A stretch of 64,000 bases of DNA from Streptomyces ipomoeae 91-03 (GCF_000317595.1 NZ_AEJC01000530.1:17087-81086), one strand, 5' to 3'. Numbered from the stretch's first letter, positions 8,576-18,329 are shown. Numbers and translations are program-made. The notes: generated by a model from the letters alone, not told the origin.

Positions 8576-9552
8576 GCGAAACGGCGAAGCCCGAGGACGC
8601 CAAGGAACCCAGGAAATCAAAAGACCCGAAGGACCTGGAAGATCTGAAGGATCTGAACGACCTGAAGACCCCCAGGACCTTCATACGGCCGGAACCCCCC
8701 TCAAACACGGCGGACTCCACAGGCACCGTGGCCTCCCCGAATTCCTCCGGCCCCTCGGGCTTCCCGTACAAGCTGATCGCGACCGACCTCGACGGAACGC
8801 TCCTGCGCTCCGACGAATCAATCTCCGATCGCACCCGTGAGGCACTCGCCGCGGCCACCGCGGCGGGCGCCGCCCACATCGTCGTCACCGGCCGAGCCGC
8901 CCCCTGGACGCGGCACATCCTCGAAGACCTCGGCTACCAGGGCCTGGCGGTCTGCGCCCAGGGCGCACAGGTGTACGACGCCGGGGAGCACCGTCTGCTG
9001 ACCTCGGTGACTCTGGACCGGCAGCTCGCCGCCGTGGCCCTCGCCAAGATCGAGGCGGAGGTCGGCCCGCTGTTCCTGGCCGCCAGCCGCGCGGGGCTGG
9101 AGGGCGAGATACTGGTCGGCCCCGGCTACGCCCTGCACGGCTCGCTCCCCACCACACCGCTCACGGACGTCACCGACCTCTGGGCGGCCCCGCTGAACAA
9201 GATCTACATCCAGCACCCCACTCTGACCTCCGACGAACTCGCCGAAGCCTCCCGCCAAGCCGCCGGCGGCTTCGTCACGGTCGCCATGGCAGGCGAGGGC
9301 ATCGTCGAACTCCTCCCCCTCGGCCTCACCAAGGCCACCGGGCTCTCCCTGGCCGCCCGCCGCCTCGGCGTCCACCGCACCCACGCCATCGCCTTCGGCG
9401 ACATGCCCAACGACATCCCCATGCTCACCTGGTCGGCCCACGGCGTAGCCATGTCCAACGCCCACGCCTCCCTCAAAGCCATCGCCGACGAGGTGACCTC
9501 CTCCAACGAGGCCGACGGCATCGCTGAGGTTCTGGAACGCCTACTGCCCTAG
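8572..9552 (+). CDS. HAD superfamily (Cof-type) hydrolase
   Basis: 326 residues from GTG 8572, which overlaps the serS stop (GTGA). The first ~60 residues are a charged low-complexity leader made of degenerate Lys-Asp-Leu repeats, so a start at GTG 8728 (274 residues) is a real alternative. The core shows HAD motif I ATDLDGTLL (nucleophile Asp), motif II in VVTGR, and motif IV GDMPNDIPML, with the Cof-type C2 cap between them. Probably a cytosolic sugar-phosphate or nucleotide phosphatase; substrate not deducible. A paralogue lies at 21345-22214. Confidence 0.88.
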   Translation: MSETAKPEDAKEPRKSKDPKDLEDLKDLNDLKTPRTFIRPEPPSNTADSTGTVASPNSSGPSGFPYKLIATDLDGTLLRSDESISDRTREALAAATAAGAAHIVVTGRAAPWTRHILEDLGYQGLAVCAQGAQVYDAGEHRLLTSVTLDRQLAAVALAKIEAEVGPLFLAASRAGLEGEILVGPGYALHGSLPTTPLTDVTDLWAAPLNKIYIQHPTLTSDELAEASRQAAGGFVTVAMAGEGIVELLPLGLTKATGLSLAARRLGVHRTHAIAFGDMPNDIPMLTWSAHGVAMSNAHASLKAIADEVTSSNEADGIAEVLERLLP

Positions 9553-9680
9553 CAACGCCAAGAGCTACCAACCACCCACCGGGCACCTGTCAACCAAGGC
9601 CCCGCCCAGCCCCAACCCGGGCCCTTCCCTCACATACCCCAGCCACAAAACCCGGCCACGTCACAGCGACAGCGATCCGG

Positions 9681-9767
<87 letters not shown>

Positions 9768-10047
9768 GGGTGGGCGGCCCACGCGAAGCTGACTCGCGTG
9801 CTCGAAGCGGCCGCCCCGGGCAGCACCCTGGTGGCGGACTCGACGGAGGAGTAACTACTCCGGAACCCGCTGCGGGCTACCCTGTCGGGAACTCCGCGTA
9901 CAGCGCCCGATGAGCGACATCGCCGAGTTCCTCTCCCAGTTCATGACGCCGATCCGATCCGGCGACCCGAACATCAACCACTCTGCCCAGAAGCCGAGTC
10001 GACCGCCACCGAATAACCACCGCCCGCCCGTCCGCCGCGCGGCACGG

Positions 10048-10602
10048 TCACCGACGCCGCCACCTGCGCCGCCGCGCCTTGCTGAAGAACCACCCGGCAG
10101 GCGGCTCATCCGACCGCCACGGCTGGGGATCCGGAGCCTGTTCCCGCCAACGCGCCGCAAGCATCCGAGCCCGCGCCGACGGCTCAGCCGCCTCCGCGGC
10201 CCGTATGAAGTCCTGGTCCAACACGACGTCATCCCAGCCGTCCCCGGCCGCGCCGCCACCGTTGGAGCCGGCACCGACCTCACCCTTTGAACCGACGCCG
10301 ACCTCGCCCCCGGCACCGGACCCGGACGCGGCCCCCTCCTCAGATGAAGCCCCGGCACCGGATCCGGCCACATCGCCGGACCCGACCACGCTCAAGCGAC
10401 CCGGCCCACCCTCGCAACCCGCCCCACTCCTGAGGCCGGCTCCACCCTCGACGTCTGTCCCGGCCCCGGCACTGGTTCCAGGCTCGGCGCCCGGCCCCAT
10501 CCCGACAGCGGATTCAAACTCCGCACCCGAGCCGCCCCCAGCCGCGCCTCCGGTCGCCGCGCCTTGCCCTTCACCGTCGTTGGGCGTTGCCTCCGTCGCC
10601 AT
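10048..10602 (-). CDS. Gly/Ala-rich protein of unknown function
   Basis: 184 residues from ATG 10602, chosen because a strong AGGAGG lies 7 nt upstream; an upstream ATG at 10641 is less likely. The first ~110 residues are Gly/Ala/Ser/Glu-rich and probably disordered. The only complex part is the C-terminus, with WDDVVLDQDFIRAAEAAEPS and RARMLAARWREQ, followed by Trp-rich and Arg-rich ends. From memory, streptomycete proteins of unknown function share such a WDxVVLDxxFIxxA block, often before a membrane helix; here no helix follows. No function can be assigned. Confidence 0.6.
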   Translation of the reverse strand: MATEATPNDGEGQGAATGGAAGGGSGAEFESAVGMGPGAEPGTSAGAGTDVEGGAGLRSGAGCEGGPGRLSVVGSGDVAGSGAGASSEEGAASGSGAGGEVGVGSKGEVGAGSNGGGAAGDGWDDVVLDQDFIRAAEAAEPSARARMLAARWREQAPDPQPWRSDEPPAGWFFSKARRRRWRRR

Positions 10603-10768
10603 CCCCGTTCCTCCTGACTCCTGGCCGCCCTTCCTGGCCATGTATGCCCGTTCGTCCCCCTCTTGCCCAGTGTGCCGGGACGTGCGTGAAGCCCCCGTCA
10701 AGACCGAGAGACCCCTGTCAAAACCGAGAGAGGCGACCCTCCGGGGCTGCGCACCCCGGAGGTTGCCG

Positions 10769-11488
10769 TCACTCCTCCCCGGCCAGCTTCAGCGTCCGCA
10801 GCTTCTGCCCGGCGTACCAGGTCGCGCCCAGCGTGACGACCGTCAGCAGGATCACCGCGGTCGGCAGCCCCACCTCGGAGGTGATCAGATCGCCGTCGGT
10901 GACCTTGTGGGCCACGGCGAGCGCCCACTGCTGAACGCTGAGCGTGCGCGCACCCTCCACCAGCGACCCGAACAGGGCCTCCCAGACGAGCGCGTAGACG
11001 AGCCCGAAGACCACCGCGTGCCGGGTCACCGTGCCGAGGAGCAGGAACATCGCCGCGTACGCTATCGAGGCGACCAGCGCCGCCACCGTGTAGGCGACCG
11101 CGATCTGCTGCCCGTTGCCGTTCAGGATCAGGCCCGCGAGCAGCGTCGGTATCGCGGAGAACGCCATGGTGACCGCGATCGCCACGATCAACTTCGTAAA
11201 AATGATCGTCGGCCGCTTCACCGGCTTGGCCAGCAGATACACCACGGAGCCGTCGTCGATCTCCGGCCCGATCGCGCCCGTTCCCGCGATGACGCCGATG
11301 ATCGGCACCATCGTGGCGAGCGCGAATCCGCCGAGGAGGTCCGCGGCCACCTGGTCGTCGGCGCCGCTCAGCACGCGCACGGCCACGGAGATCACGATCA
11401 GCAGCAGGGGCAGCGCGCCGAGGATGAGGGCTCGGCGTCGGCCGAGCAGGGCTCGGTAGGTCAGCCGGGCGACTGTGGGGTCATACAT
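10769..11488 (-). CDS. ABC-2 type transporter permease
   Basis: 239 residues with about six hydrophobic segments and no signal peptide. Helices begin with LILGALPLLLIVISVAV and continue to the C-terminus. The segment DDGSVVYLLAKPVKR is typical of ABC-2 exporters in gliding/NatB-like and multidrug systems. It is the last gene of a four-gene operon, 10 nt behind its ATPase (11499-12410). Substrate unknown. Confidence 0.9.
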   Translation of the reverse strand: MYDPTVARLTYRALLGRRRALILGALPLLLIVISVAVRVLSGADDQVAADLLGGFALATMVPIIGVIAGTGAIGPEIDDGSVVYLLAKPVKRPTIIFTKLIVAIAVTMAFSAIPTLLAGLILNGNGQQIAVAYTVAALVASIAYAAMFLLLGTVTRHAVVFGLVYALVWEALFGSLVEGARTLSVQQWALAVAHKVTDGDLITSEVGLPTAVILLTVVTLGATWYAGQKLRTLKLAGEE

Positions 11489-11498
11489 CTTCGGCCTC

Positions 11499-12410
11499 CT
11501 ACGCCGCGACCAGATACGAGAAGACGGACTCGAGGGACTCGTCCGACGGCGAGACAGTGAGCAGCCGGATGCCGTGGTCCCGGGCCACCCTGGGCAACAG
11601 CGTCGTGAATCTGCCGAAGTCGACGGCCTGGATACGCAAGGCGCCCTCGGTCAGGTCCACTTCGATGCCGGCGGTCGACGGGTCGGCGATCAGTGCGGCG
11701 GCCAGCGCCCGATCGTCACTGGAGCGCACCAGATAGCGGTGCGGGCGGTCGGTCATCAGGCGGCGGATGCGCCGGAAGTCGCCGCTCGCCGCATGCCGTC
11801 CGGCGACTATCACCTCGATATGGGCGGCCAACTGCTCCACCTCTTCGAGGATGTGGGACGAGAACAACACCGTGCGGCCCTCGTCTCCCATCCGCCGCAG
11901 CAGATCCATGAGCTGCATGCGCTGGCGCGGGTCCATGCCGTTGAAGGGCTCGTCCAGCAGGAGCAGCGACGGCTCGTGGACCAGCGCGGACGCCATCTTC
12001 ACGCGCTGCCGCATGCCCTTGGAGTAGGTCGAGATCTGGCGGTCCTGCGCATACTCCATCTCCACCGTGGCGAGCGCCCGTTGGGCGGCCACCGCCCCCA
12101 ACCCGTGCAGTTCGGCGTTGGCGACGACGAATTCGCGGCCGGTGAGGAAGTCGTACATCGCCTCCCGCTCGGGGACGATGCCGATGTGCTTGTAGATCTG
12201 CTCGTTGCGCCACACCGGCTGGCCGTCGAGGGTGACGGTGCCCGTGGAGGGGGCGAGGAAGCCGCCCATCATGTTGATGAGGGTGGACTTCCCGGCGCCG
12301 TTCGGGCCGAGCAAGCCGGTGACGCCGGGGCCGATCGTCATCGTGATGTCGTTGACCGCCACCACGTTGCCGAACCAGCGCGAGACGTGGTCGATGTTGA
12401 GCGTGGTCAC
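11499..12410 (-). CDS. ABC transporter ATP-binding protein
   Basis: 303 residues from GTG 12410, whose GTGA overlaps the stop of the upstream permease. Walker A GPNGAGKST, signature STYSKGMRQRVKMA, Walker B LLLLDEPFNGMD and H-loop SSHILEE are all present. The C-terminal ~90 residues are the accessory domain common in ABC-2 drug exporter ATPases. It would energise the permease encoded immediately downstream. Confidence 0.94.
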   Translation of the reverse strand: MTTLNIDHVSRWFGNVVAVNDITMTIGPGVTGLLGPNGAGKSTLINMMGGFLAPSTGTVTLDGQPVWRNEQIYKHIGIVPEREAMYDFLTGREFVVANAELHGLGAVAAQRALATVEMEYAQDRQISTYSKGMRQRVKMASALVHEPSLLLLDEPFNGMDPRQRMQLMDLLRRMGDEGRTVLFSSHILEEVEQLAAHIEVIVAGRHAASGDFRRIRRLMTDRPHRYLVRSSDDRALAAALIADPSTAGIEVDLTEGALRIQAVDFGRFTTLLPRVARDHGIRLLTVSPSDESLESVFSYLVAA

Positions 12411-13345
12411 AGCCCGGCCTTTCGGTAGCGGCGCATCAGCAGGCCGTAGCAGCCGGCGATGAGGCCCAGGACGATGAGGAGGTAGACGACTCCCTGCCCG
12501 CCGGAGGGACCGTGCCCGCCGGGGAAGTTGGAGGTGGCGCCGAGGAACGCCGTCTGTACGCCGTCTATGAGTGTGATCGGCGAGAAGAGGCCGAGCCAGG
12601 GCACCGCTTCCGTGCTGGACTGCACGTCGGCGATGGCCTGGACGACGGAGACGGCCCCGTAGGAGATGGTCAGGACGGCGATGACGGCCGCGATGCCGAA
12701 GCCGCGGCGCGGGGTGACCGCCGAGATCACCAGACCGATGCCGGCGAAGAGCAGCGACAGCAGTGCCACGGACACCAGTCCCTGTGCGAATCCCTTGGTC
12801 TGATCGGTGAAGTCGAGCTTGGCCAGCAGCGCGCCCACATAGAGCACGATCAGAGGCACGGTGGTGAGGATGAAGAGCGCCGAGGCCAGCGCCGTGAACT
12901 TCGCACGTACGTAGTCGGCGGTCTCGATCGGGCGCGAGAAGTACAGCGGCACCGTCTTGAAGCGCAGGTCGCGCGAGACGGACTGGGGTGCCTGGGAGGC
13001 GACATACAGGCCGATCACGGCCTGCATGATGATCGCGTAGTCGGTGTACTTGATCGGCAGGTCGTTGGCCTGGGTGGCCACCGCGACCGCCACCATGATG
13101 GCCGCCGGTACGCACATCACCGCGAAGAGCAGCATCGGCAGCACCTTGGACTTGGCAGAGCGGCCGAGTCCGTACGCGCCGCGCAGGGACTGCGAGTACA
13201 GCGAGCGGCGGGCGTAGGCGCGGCCCAGGCGGGGACCGTCGTAGCTGCGGTAGCCGATGTTGTGGATACGGCTCTGTTCGCCCGCGTGCGCGGGCTGTTC
13301 ACCGGCGAGGGCCGGAACCTGTGTCCGGGTCTGCTCAACCGCCAT
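12407..13345 (-). CDS. ABC-2 type transporter permease
   Basis: 312 residues from ATG 13345, preceded by AAGGAGG about 9 nt upstream; the ATG at 13369 has no such site. A soluble N-terminal stretch with IHNIGYRSYDGPRLGR is followed by roughly six membrane helices, with an RDLRFKTVPLYFSRP cytoplasmic loop. It overlaps the preceding ATPase stop (13335) by 11 bases and the next ATPase start by 4, so all four genes are one coupled unit. The IGYR-Y-G motif is typical of this actinobacterial permease family. Confidence 0.92.
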   Translation of the reverse strand: MAVEQTRTQVPALAGEQPAHAGEQSRIHNIGYRSYDGPRLGRAYARRSLYSQSLRGAYGLGRSAKSKVLPMLLFAVMCVPAAIMVAVAVATQANDLPIKYTDYAIIMQAVIGLYVASQAPQSVSRDLRFKTVPLYFSRPIETADYVRAKFTALASALFILTTVPLIVLYVGALLAKLDFTDQTKGFAQGLVSVALLSLLFAGIGLVISAVTPRRGFGIAAVIAVLTISYGAVSVVQAIADVQSSTEAVPWLGLFSPITLIDGVQTAFLGATSNFPGGHGPSGGQGVVYLLIVLGLIAGCYGLLMRRYRKAGL

Positions 13346-14330
13346 GGCCGACCGCCTCCTTCCAGGCATCCTGCGTGCGCTGGGAAATCGCCTGCTCGTC
13401 GCTGTCCTTGAACACCTCGGCGATGTGGTGCCTGCGCTGCTCCATGCGGACCAGGCCGAGGCCCAGGTCGGCGACGACGTCGCGGATCAGGTCGTATGTC
13501 TCCTCGCCCTGGGCGGTGAGCAGCAGGATGTGCCCGGCACCCGGGAGGCCGCTGCCGTCCGAGACGGTCACTCCGCGCGCGTGGAGCGCCTCACGCAGCG
13601 CGCGAGTGCCGTCGGGGTGCTCGTCGGTGTCCGTGACCTCGATCGCGAGGGTTGCCGTGCTCTGTGTGAAGTCCCTGGTGGAGCTGGATCGCAAGAGCTT
13701 GCCGCCGTCGACCACGACGACGTGGTCGCAGGTGCGCTCCAACTCGCCGAGCAGATGGGAGGTGACCAGGACCGAGATGCCGAAGTCGGTGTGGATGCGA
13801 CGGATCAGGCCGAGCATCTCGTCACGGCCGACCGGGTCCAGGCCGTTCGTCGGCTCGTCCAGGAAGACCAGCTGCGGGTCGTGCACCAGGGCCTGGGCGA
13901 GCTTCACCCGCTGCTTCATGCCTGTCGAGTAGCCGCCGATGGGGCGGTACCGCTCCTCGTACAGGCCGACGTGGCGCAGGGTGTCCGCGGTGCGCTCGCG
14001 CGCGGCGGTCGGCGGGAGGCCGGACATGCGGGCCATGTGCACGACGAACTCGGTGGCCGAGACGTCGGGGGGCAGGCAGTCGTGCTCCGGCATGTATCCC
14101 ACGCGCTCCCGGATGGCGCCGCCGTTGCTCGCGACGTCGAGTCCGAGCACCTCGGCACGCCCCTCCGAGGCGGGGGACAGACCCAGAAGGATCTTGATCA
14201 GTGTGGACTTGCCGGCGCCATTGGCACCGACGAGTCCCGTCACACCGGGTCCGATGTCCACGGAGAGCCGGTCAAGAGCGGTCACCCTCGGGAACCGCTT
14301 GCTCAGGCTTTCAGTCGCGATCACAGTCAC
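13335..14330 (-). CDS. ABC transporter ATP-binding protein, first gene of the exporter operon
   Basis: 331 residues from GTG 14330; GTG 14324 (VIATESLSKRF) is equally reasonable. Walker A GANGAGKST, signature YSTGMKQRVKLA, Walker B LVFLDEPTNGLD and switch His in TSHLL are clear. There is no good Shine-Dalgarno, but TAGTGT (14338-14343, minus strand) lies 7 nt before the GTG, so a leaderless transcript is likely. It pairs with permease 12407-13345. Two ATPase/permease pairs in one operon suggest either two exporters or one heterotetramer. Confidence 0.93.
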   Translation of the reverse strand: MTVIATESLSKRFPRVTALDRLSVDIGPGVTGLVGANGAGKSTLIKILLGLSPASEGRAEVLGLDVASNGGAIRERVGYMPEHDCLPPDVSATEFVVHMARMSGLPPTAARERTADTLRHVGLYEERYRPIGGYSTGMKQRVKLAQALVHDPQLVFLDEPTNGLDPVGRDEMLGLIRRIHTDFGISVLVTSHLLGELERTCDHVVVVDGGKLLRSSSTRDFTQSTATLAIEVTDTDEHPDGTRALREALHARGVTVSDGSGLPGAGHILLLTAQGEETYDLIRDVVADLGLGLVRMEQRRHHIAEVFKDSDEQAISQRTQDAWKEAVGHGG

Positions 14331-14752
14331 GTTTTCGACACTAGGGCCGGGGGACGTGGCGGTCGTCACCCCGCAGAGCTGTCTCCGTATCACTCTCGAG
14401 TCGTACGGGCCCGTAGGGGGCATCCACCCTCGGTTCCCCTAGGGGTCGCCCTGAGGTCGAACAACGGCGGGCCCGGACCGAGCGTCGGCGCTCGCGGCGA
14501 GCCGGGACACCGACGACGGTCGCGAGGCGGAACGCCGACCGGTCGCTGTGAGGTGGAACGACCGGCTTCGCCGTTTGGTGCCCTCGGCTCTTCAACGGAT
14601 TCCGCCCCGCTTCCGGCCTCCACTTCCGCGCCCGCGAGTTTTCCACAGGCGCGGCACGCCCCTATTGACTCAGCCTCCAACGACTGTCACATTCATCAGT
14701 GTCACATTGCGAACACGGACGGTAGCCAACCGAGACGGGTGGGGATGGTGGC
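14331..14752. other. Divergent intergenic region with a duplicated 9-mer
   Basis: 422 bases between the exporter operon (minus) and the M24 gene (plus). The exporter promoter is at its left end. At the right end TGTCACATT occurs twice in direct orientation (14685-14693 and 14700-14708), 15 bases apart, just before the M24 gene; this could be a regulator site. TTGACT at 14665-14670 could be a -35 element. No gene is apparent. Confidence 0.4.
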
Positions 14753-15601
14753 ATGACCTCGGCGGTGACAGGCGAACGCGCGGCGGAGCTGCGGAGTTTC
14801 CGGAAGGTGCAGGCGCTCGCGTACGAGTGCGCGGAAGCGGTCGCGGCCCAGCTGAAGCCGGGTGTGACCGAGCGTGAGGCGGCGCGGATGCAGCGCCGCT
14901 GGCTGCGCGAGCGTGGCGTGCGGGACTGGTTCCATCTGCCCTTCGCCTGGTTCGGCGACCGCACGGCGTTCGCGAACTTCCGGATACCGCTGCAGTTCTT
15001 CCCCACGGACCGCCGGCTGGAGCCGGGCATGCCGTTCATTCTCGACCTGGCCCCCATATACCAGGGCTGCACGGCGGACATCGGGTACTCGGGCTGCCTC
15101 GGCCCCAGTCCTCTGCACGACAGGCTGATGGCGGACCTGGAAGCGCACCGCGAGCTGATCCTGCGCGAGGTGCGAGAACGACGATCGCTGCGGGAGATCT
15201 ACGAAGATGTGGACCGGCTGATGGTCCGCCAGGGATACGCCAACAGGCATCGCGCGTATCCCTTCGGCGTCATCGCGCACAAAGTGGACCGGGTGCGAGA
15301 AGGGCGCTGGTCCCCGCATGTCTTCGGGTTCGGCGTGCAGTCGCTGAAGGGCCTGGCGGCCGACGCGCTGCACGGACACCGCGACGGCTGGTCGCCGCTG
15401 TGGTCGCCGTACCGGTTCTCCGACCATCCACCGCAGCCGGGGCTGTGGGCGGTCGAGCCGCACCTCGGCTTCCGGGGCACGGGCGCGAAGTTCGAGGAGA
15501 TCCTGGTCGTCACCGACTCCCGCGACCCCGAGGAGAGCGCGTTCTGGCTGGACGACGACCTGCCGCACGTACGGCGATGGGCGGAGGAGAAGGGCCGATG
15601 A
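14753..15601 (+). CDS. M24 family (aminopeptidase P/creatinase fold) metallopeptidase
   Basis: 282 residues, ATG 14753 behind GGTGGGGATGG, a weak Shine-Dalgarno. Pita-bread-fold features include FILDLAPIYQGCTADIGYSG, with Asp residues suited to metal binding, and a C-terminal WAVEPHLGFRGTGAKFEEILVV with the two Glu ligands. Substrate unknown. Its TGA overlaps the ATG of the EphD-like gene (ATGA), so the two are coupled; the peptidase-like protein probably acts in the same pathway as the next two enzymes. Confidence 0.85.
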   Translation: MTSAVTGERAAELRSFRKVQALAYECAEAVAAQLKPGVTEREAARMQRRWLRERGVRDWFHLPFAWFGDRTAFANFRIPLQFFPTDRRLEPGMPFILDLAPIYQGCTADIGYSGCLGPSPLHDRLMADLEAHRELILREVRERRSLREIYEDVDRLMVRQGYANRHRAYPFGVIAHKVDRVREGRWSPHVFGFGVQSLKGLAADALHGHRDGWSPLWSPYRFSDHPPQPGLWAVEPHLGFRGTGAKFEEILVVTDSRDPEESAFWLDDDLPHVRRWAEEKGR

Positions 15602-17382
15602 GCGAAGAAGGACACGTGACGGGCGGGGTGCGGCTCGAAGGCGCGCGGCGGCGACGGGTGCGCGGGGACGGGGTGGAGCTGGCCGTCGCCGAGCTGGGCG
15701 ATCCCCAGCAGCCGACCGTAGTGCTCGTACACGGCTACCCGGACTCCAAGGAGGTCTGGTCCGAGGTCGCCGTACGGCTGGCCGAGCGCTTTCACGTGGT
15801 GCTGTACGACGTGCGCGGCCACGGCGGTTCGACGGCGCCGCGTCCGCTGCGCGGCGGCTTCACGCTGGAGAAGCTGACGAACGACTTCCTGGCGGTCGCG
15901 GATGTGGTCAGCCCCGACCGGCCCGTGCATCTGGTGGGGCACGACTGGGGTTCCGTACAGGGCTGGGAGTTCGTGACGGTCGAGCGAACCGAGGGCCGCG
16001 TGGCGTCCTTCACCTCGATGTCCGGCCCCTCTCTGGATCACCTCGGCCACTGGATCAAACGGCGCGTGCGGCGACCGACCCCGCGCCGGATCGGTCAACT
16101 CCTCGGCCAGGGCGCCAAATCCTGGTACATCTACCTGCTGCACACACCTGTGCTGCCCGAACTCGCCTGGCGCGGCCCCCTGGGCAAGACGTGGCCCGCC
16201 ATGCTCCGGCGGGCCGAGAAGCTGCCCTCGGGCGGCTACCCCACACCGTCGCTGCCCACGGACGCGGCACACGGCGCTTGGCTGTATCGGGACAACATCC
16301 GAGCGCGCCTGGCCAGACCTCGCGACGACGCGTACGCACACGCGCCAGTGCAGCTGATCACACCCCTGGGAGATCCATTCCTCTCCGAACAGCTCTACGA
16401 CGACCTGGAGTCGTGGACCCCTCGGCTGACCCGCCGCACCCTCCCCGCCAAGCACTGGATTCCTCGCACCCGCCCCGACCAGCTTGTGGCCTGGATCACC
16501 GAGTTCGTCACGGCCACCGAGGGCGGGCGGCCCGCGCCGGTGGCGACCGGGAAGTACGCGGACCGGTTCGGCGGGCAGTTGGTGCTGGTCACCGGCGCGG
16601 CGGGCGGTATCGGCCGGGCCACCGCCTTCGCGTTCGCCGAGGCCGGCGCCCGTGTGATCGCCGTCGACCGGGACGCGGAGGGCGCGGCCCGCACCGCGGA
16701 GCTGTCCCGGCTGGTCGGCGCCCCGGAAGCCTGGGCTGAGACGGTCGACGTCTCGGACGAGCAGGCCATGGAGAAACTCGCCGAGAGAGTCGCCGCGGAG
16801 TACGGCGTGGTGGACGTGCTGGTCAACAACGCGGGGATCGGGCTCTCGGGGTCCTTCCTCGACACCACTCCCGAGGACTGGCGGAAGGTCCTCGACGTCA
16901 ACCTGTGGGGTGTCATCCACGGTTGTCGGCTCTTCGGCAGGCAGATGGTCGAACGCGGGCAGGGCGGCCATATCGTCAACACCGCATCGGCGGCTGAGTA
17001 TCTGCCCTCCAGAACACTGCCCGCGTACAGCACCTCCAAGGCGGCCGTACTGATGCTCAGCGAATGTCTGCGTGCGGAGTTGGCCGGTCAGGGCATCGGG
17101 GTGTCGGCGATCTGTCCCGGCATCGTCAACACCAACATCACCTCCACCGCGCGCTTCGCCGGCGTCGACGCCGAGGAGGAGAAGCGCCGGCAGCGGAAGA
17201 CGGCACGGCTGTACGGGCTGCGGAACTATCCACCCGAGAAGGTCGCCGACGCCGTCCTGCGCGCGATCGTACGCAACCAGGCGGTCGTCCCCGTCACCCC
17301 GGAAGCCCGCGGCGGCCGTCTCATGTCCCGTTTCGCCCCGAGAGCACTGCGCACCCTTGCCCGGCTGGAGCCGCCGCTGTGA
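15598..17382 (+). CDS. EphD-like fusion: alpha/beta (epoxide) hydrolase plus short-chain dehydrogenase
   Basis: 594 residues. Residues ~20-300 form an alpha/beta hydrolase with VHGYPDSKEVW (oxyanion HGYP) and GHDWGSVQGWE, where Asp of HDWG is the epoxide-hydrolase nucleophile. Residues ~320-594 form an SDR with the NAD(P) motif TGAAGGIG, NNAG, and catalytic YSTSK. This matches the domain order and size of M. tuberculosis EphD (about 592 residues). It is translationally coupled to genes on both sides (ATGA before, GTGA after). Plausible chemistry: opening a lipid-type epoxide to a diol and oxidising it. Streptomyces has no mycolic acids, so the substrate must differ. Confidence 0.9.
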   Translation: MSEEGHVTGGVRLEGARRRRVRGDGVELAVAELGDPQQPTVVLVHGYPDSKEVWSEVAVRLAERFHVVLYDVRGHGGSTAPRPLRGGFTLEKLTNDFLAVADVVSPDRPVHLVGHDWGSVQGWEFVTVERTEGRVASFTSMSGPSLDHLGHWIKRRVRRPTPRRIGQLLGQGAKSWYIYLLHTPVLPELAWRGPLGKTWPAMLRRAEKLPSGGYPTPSLPTDAAHGAWLYRDNIRARLARPRDDAYAHAPVQLITPLGDPFLSEQLYDDLESWTPRLTRRTLPAKHWIPRTRPDQLVAWITEFVTATEGGRPAPVATGKYADRFGGQLVLVTGAAGGIGRATAFAFAEAGARVIAVDRDAEGAARTAELSRLVGAPEAWAETVDVSDEQAMEKLAERVAAEYGVVDVLVNNAGIGLSGSFLDTTPEDWRKVLDVNLWGVIHGCRLFGRQMVERGQGGHIVNTASAAEYLPSRTLPAYSTSKAAVLMLSECLRAELAGQGIGVSAICPGIVNTNITSTARFAGVDAEEEKRRQRKTARLYGLRNYPPEKVADAVLRAIVRNQAVVPVTPEARGGRLMSRFAPRALRTLARLEPPL

Positions 17383-18329
17383 TTCCCCGACACGAGCACC
17401 ACGCGTGCGAAGCGGACCCATCCGACTACGAGGCGGAGCACCACAAGATCGCCCCGCGCAGGGTCTCCTTCGACTGGGACAAGACCCCGCTCCACTGGAT
17501 CCCCGACGAGCCCACCGCCACCCACGTCATCAATGTGCTGCATCTGCTGCTGCCGGCGGGGGAGCGGTGGTTCGTGAAGGTCTTCAAGGAGGGACTTCCG
17601 CTGGTCAGGGACCCCGAACTCCTCAAGGACGTGAAGGGGTTCATGGGTCAGGAGGCCACGCACAGCGTGCAGCACGCGTATGCGCTGGACCATCTCGCGG
17701 CGCAGCGCCTCGACACCGCGGACTTCACCAAGTACGTCGATTTCCTCTTCGAGAAGCTGCTCGGCGAGAAACCTCCCCTGGGAGCACCGATACCGCCGCG
17801 TGAATGGCTGTGCTTCCGGCTGTCGGTGATCGCGGCGATAGAGCAGTTCACAGCGGTGCTCGGCGACTGGGTACTGGCCGCCGAGGGGCTCGACCGGGCC
17901 GGGGCCGACGAGGTCATGCTCGACCTGCTGCGCTGGCACGGCGCCGAGGAGGTCGAACACCGCACGGTCGCCTTCGACATGTACCAGCACTGCGGCGGCC
18001 GGGGTCGGGCCCGCTACGCCCGCCGGGTCGCGGGCATGGCGGTCACGGCACCGGTGATGCTCTACCTCTGGGCATGGGGCGCCGTGTATCTCATACGTCA
18101 CGACCCGCAGCTCGCCGGACGCGTGCGCTACTCCCTCACCGCGCACAACAGGGCCGTACGCAAGGGCCTGCTGCCCACCTGGAAAGAGCTCGGCGCGGCA
18201 GTCCCCCGTTATCTGCGCCGCTCCTACCACCCGTCGCAGGAGGGCTCTCTGCGGAGAGCGGTCGAGTATCTGGCGCAGTCACCTGCGGCACGTACAGCGG
18301 CGGGCGTCGTCGCACGGGCGGCGACGTAG
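17379..18329 (+). CDS. PF10118-type predicted metal-dependent hydrolase
   Basis: 316 residues from GTG 17379, overlapping the previous stop by 4 bases. It contains helical ferritin-like metal motifs: GFMGQEATHSVQH and, about 100 residues later, WHGAEEVEHRTVAFD. Their Glu and His spacing suggests a di-metal site. The C-terminal half has one or two hydrophobic segments (around VTAPVMLYLWAWGAVYLI), so it is probably membrane-associated. Function of the family is unproven. Being third in the M24/EphD-like operon it likely handles the same lipid-like substrate. Confidence 0.85.
   Translation: MIPRHEHHACEADPSDYEAEHHKIAPRRVSFDWDKTPLHWIPDEPTATHVINVLHLLLPAGERWFVKVFKEGLPLVRDPELLKDVKGFMGQEATHSVQHAYALDHLAAQRLDTADFTKYVDFLFEKLLGEKPPLGAPIPPREWLCFRLSVIAAIEQFTAVLGDWVLAAEGLDRAGADEVMLDLLRWHGAEEVEHRTVAFDMYQHCGGRGRARYARRVAGMAVTAPVMLYLWAWGAVYLIRHDPQLAGRVRYSLTAHNRAVRKGLLPTWKELGAAVPRYLRRSYHPSQEGSLRRAVEYLAQSPAARTAAGVVARAAT

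Noticed and set aside
9910..10290. Plus-strand frame beginning MSDIAEFLSQFMTPIRSG
   Set aside because: Most of it is the shadow of the Gly/Ala-rich minus-strand gene; no family and no supported Shine-Dalgarno.
10079..11560. Long plus-strand frame rich in Pro and Arg
   Set aside because: Antisense shadow of the minus-strand genes, caused by high GC.
15788..15801. CTTTCACGTGGTGC as a parS site
   Set aside because: Four mismatches to the palindrome; only one half is conserved, within a coding region.
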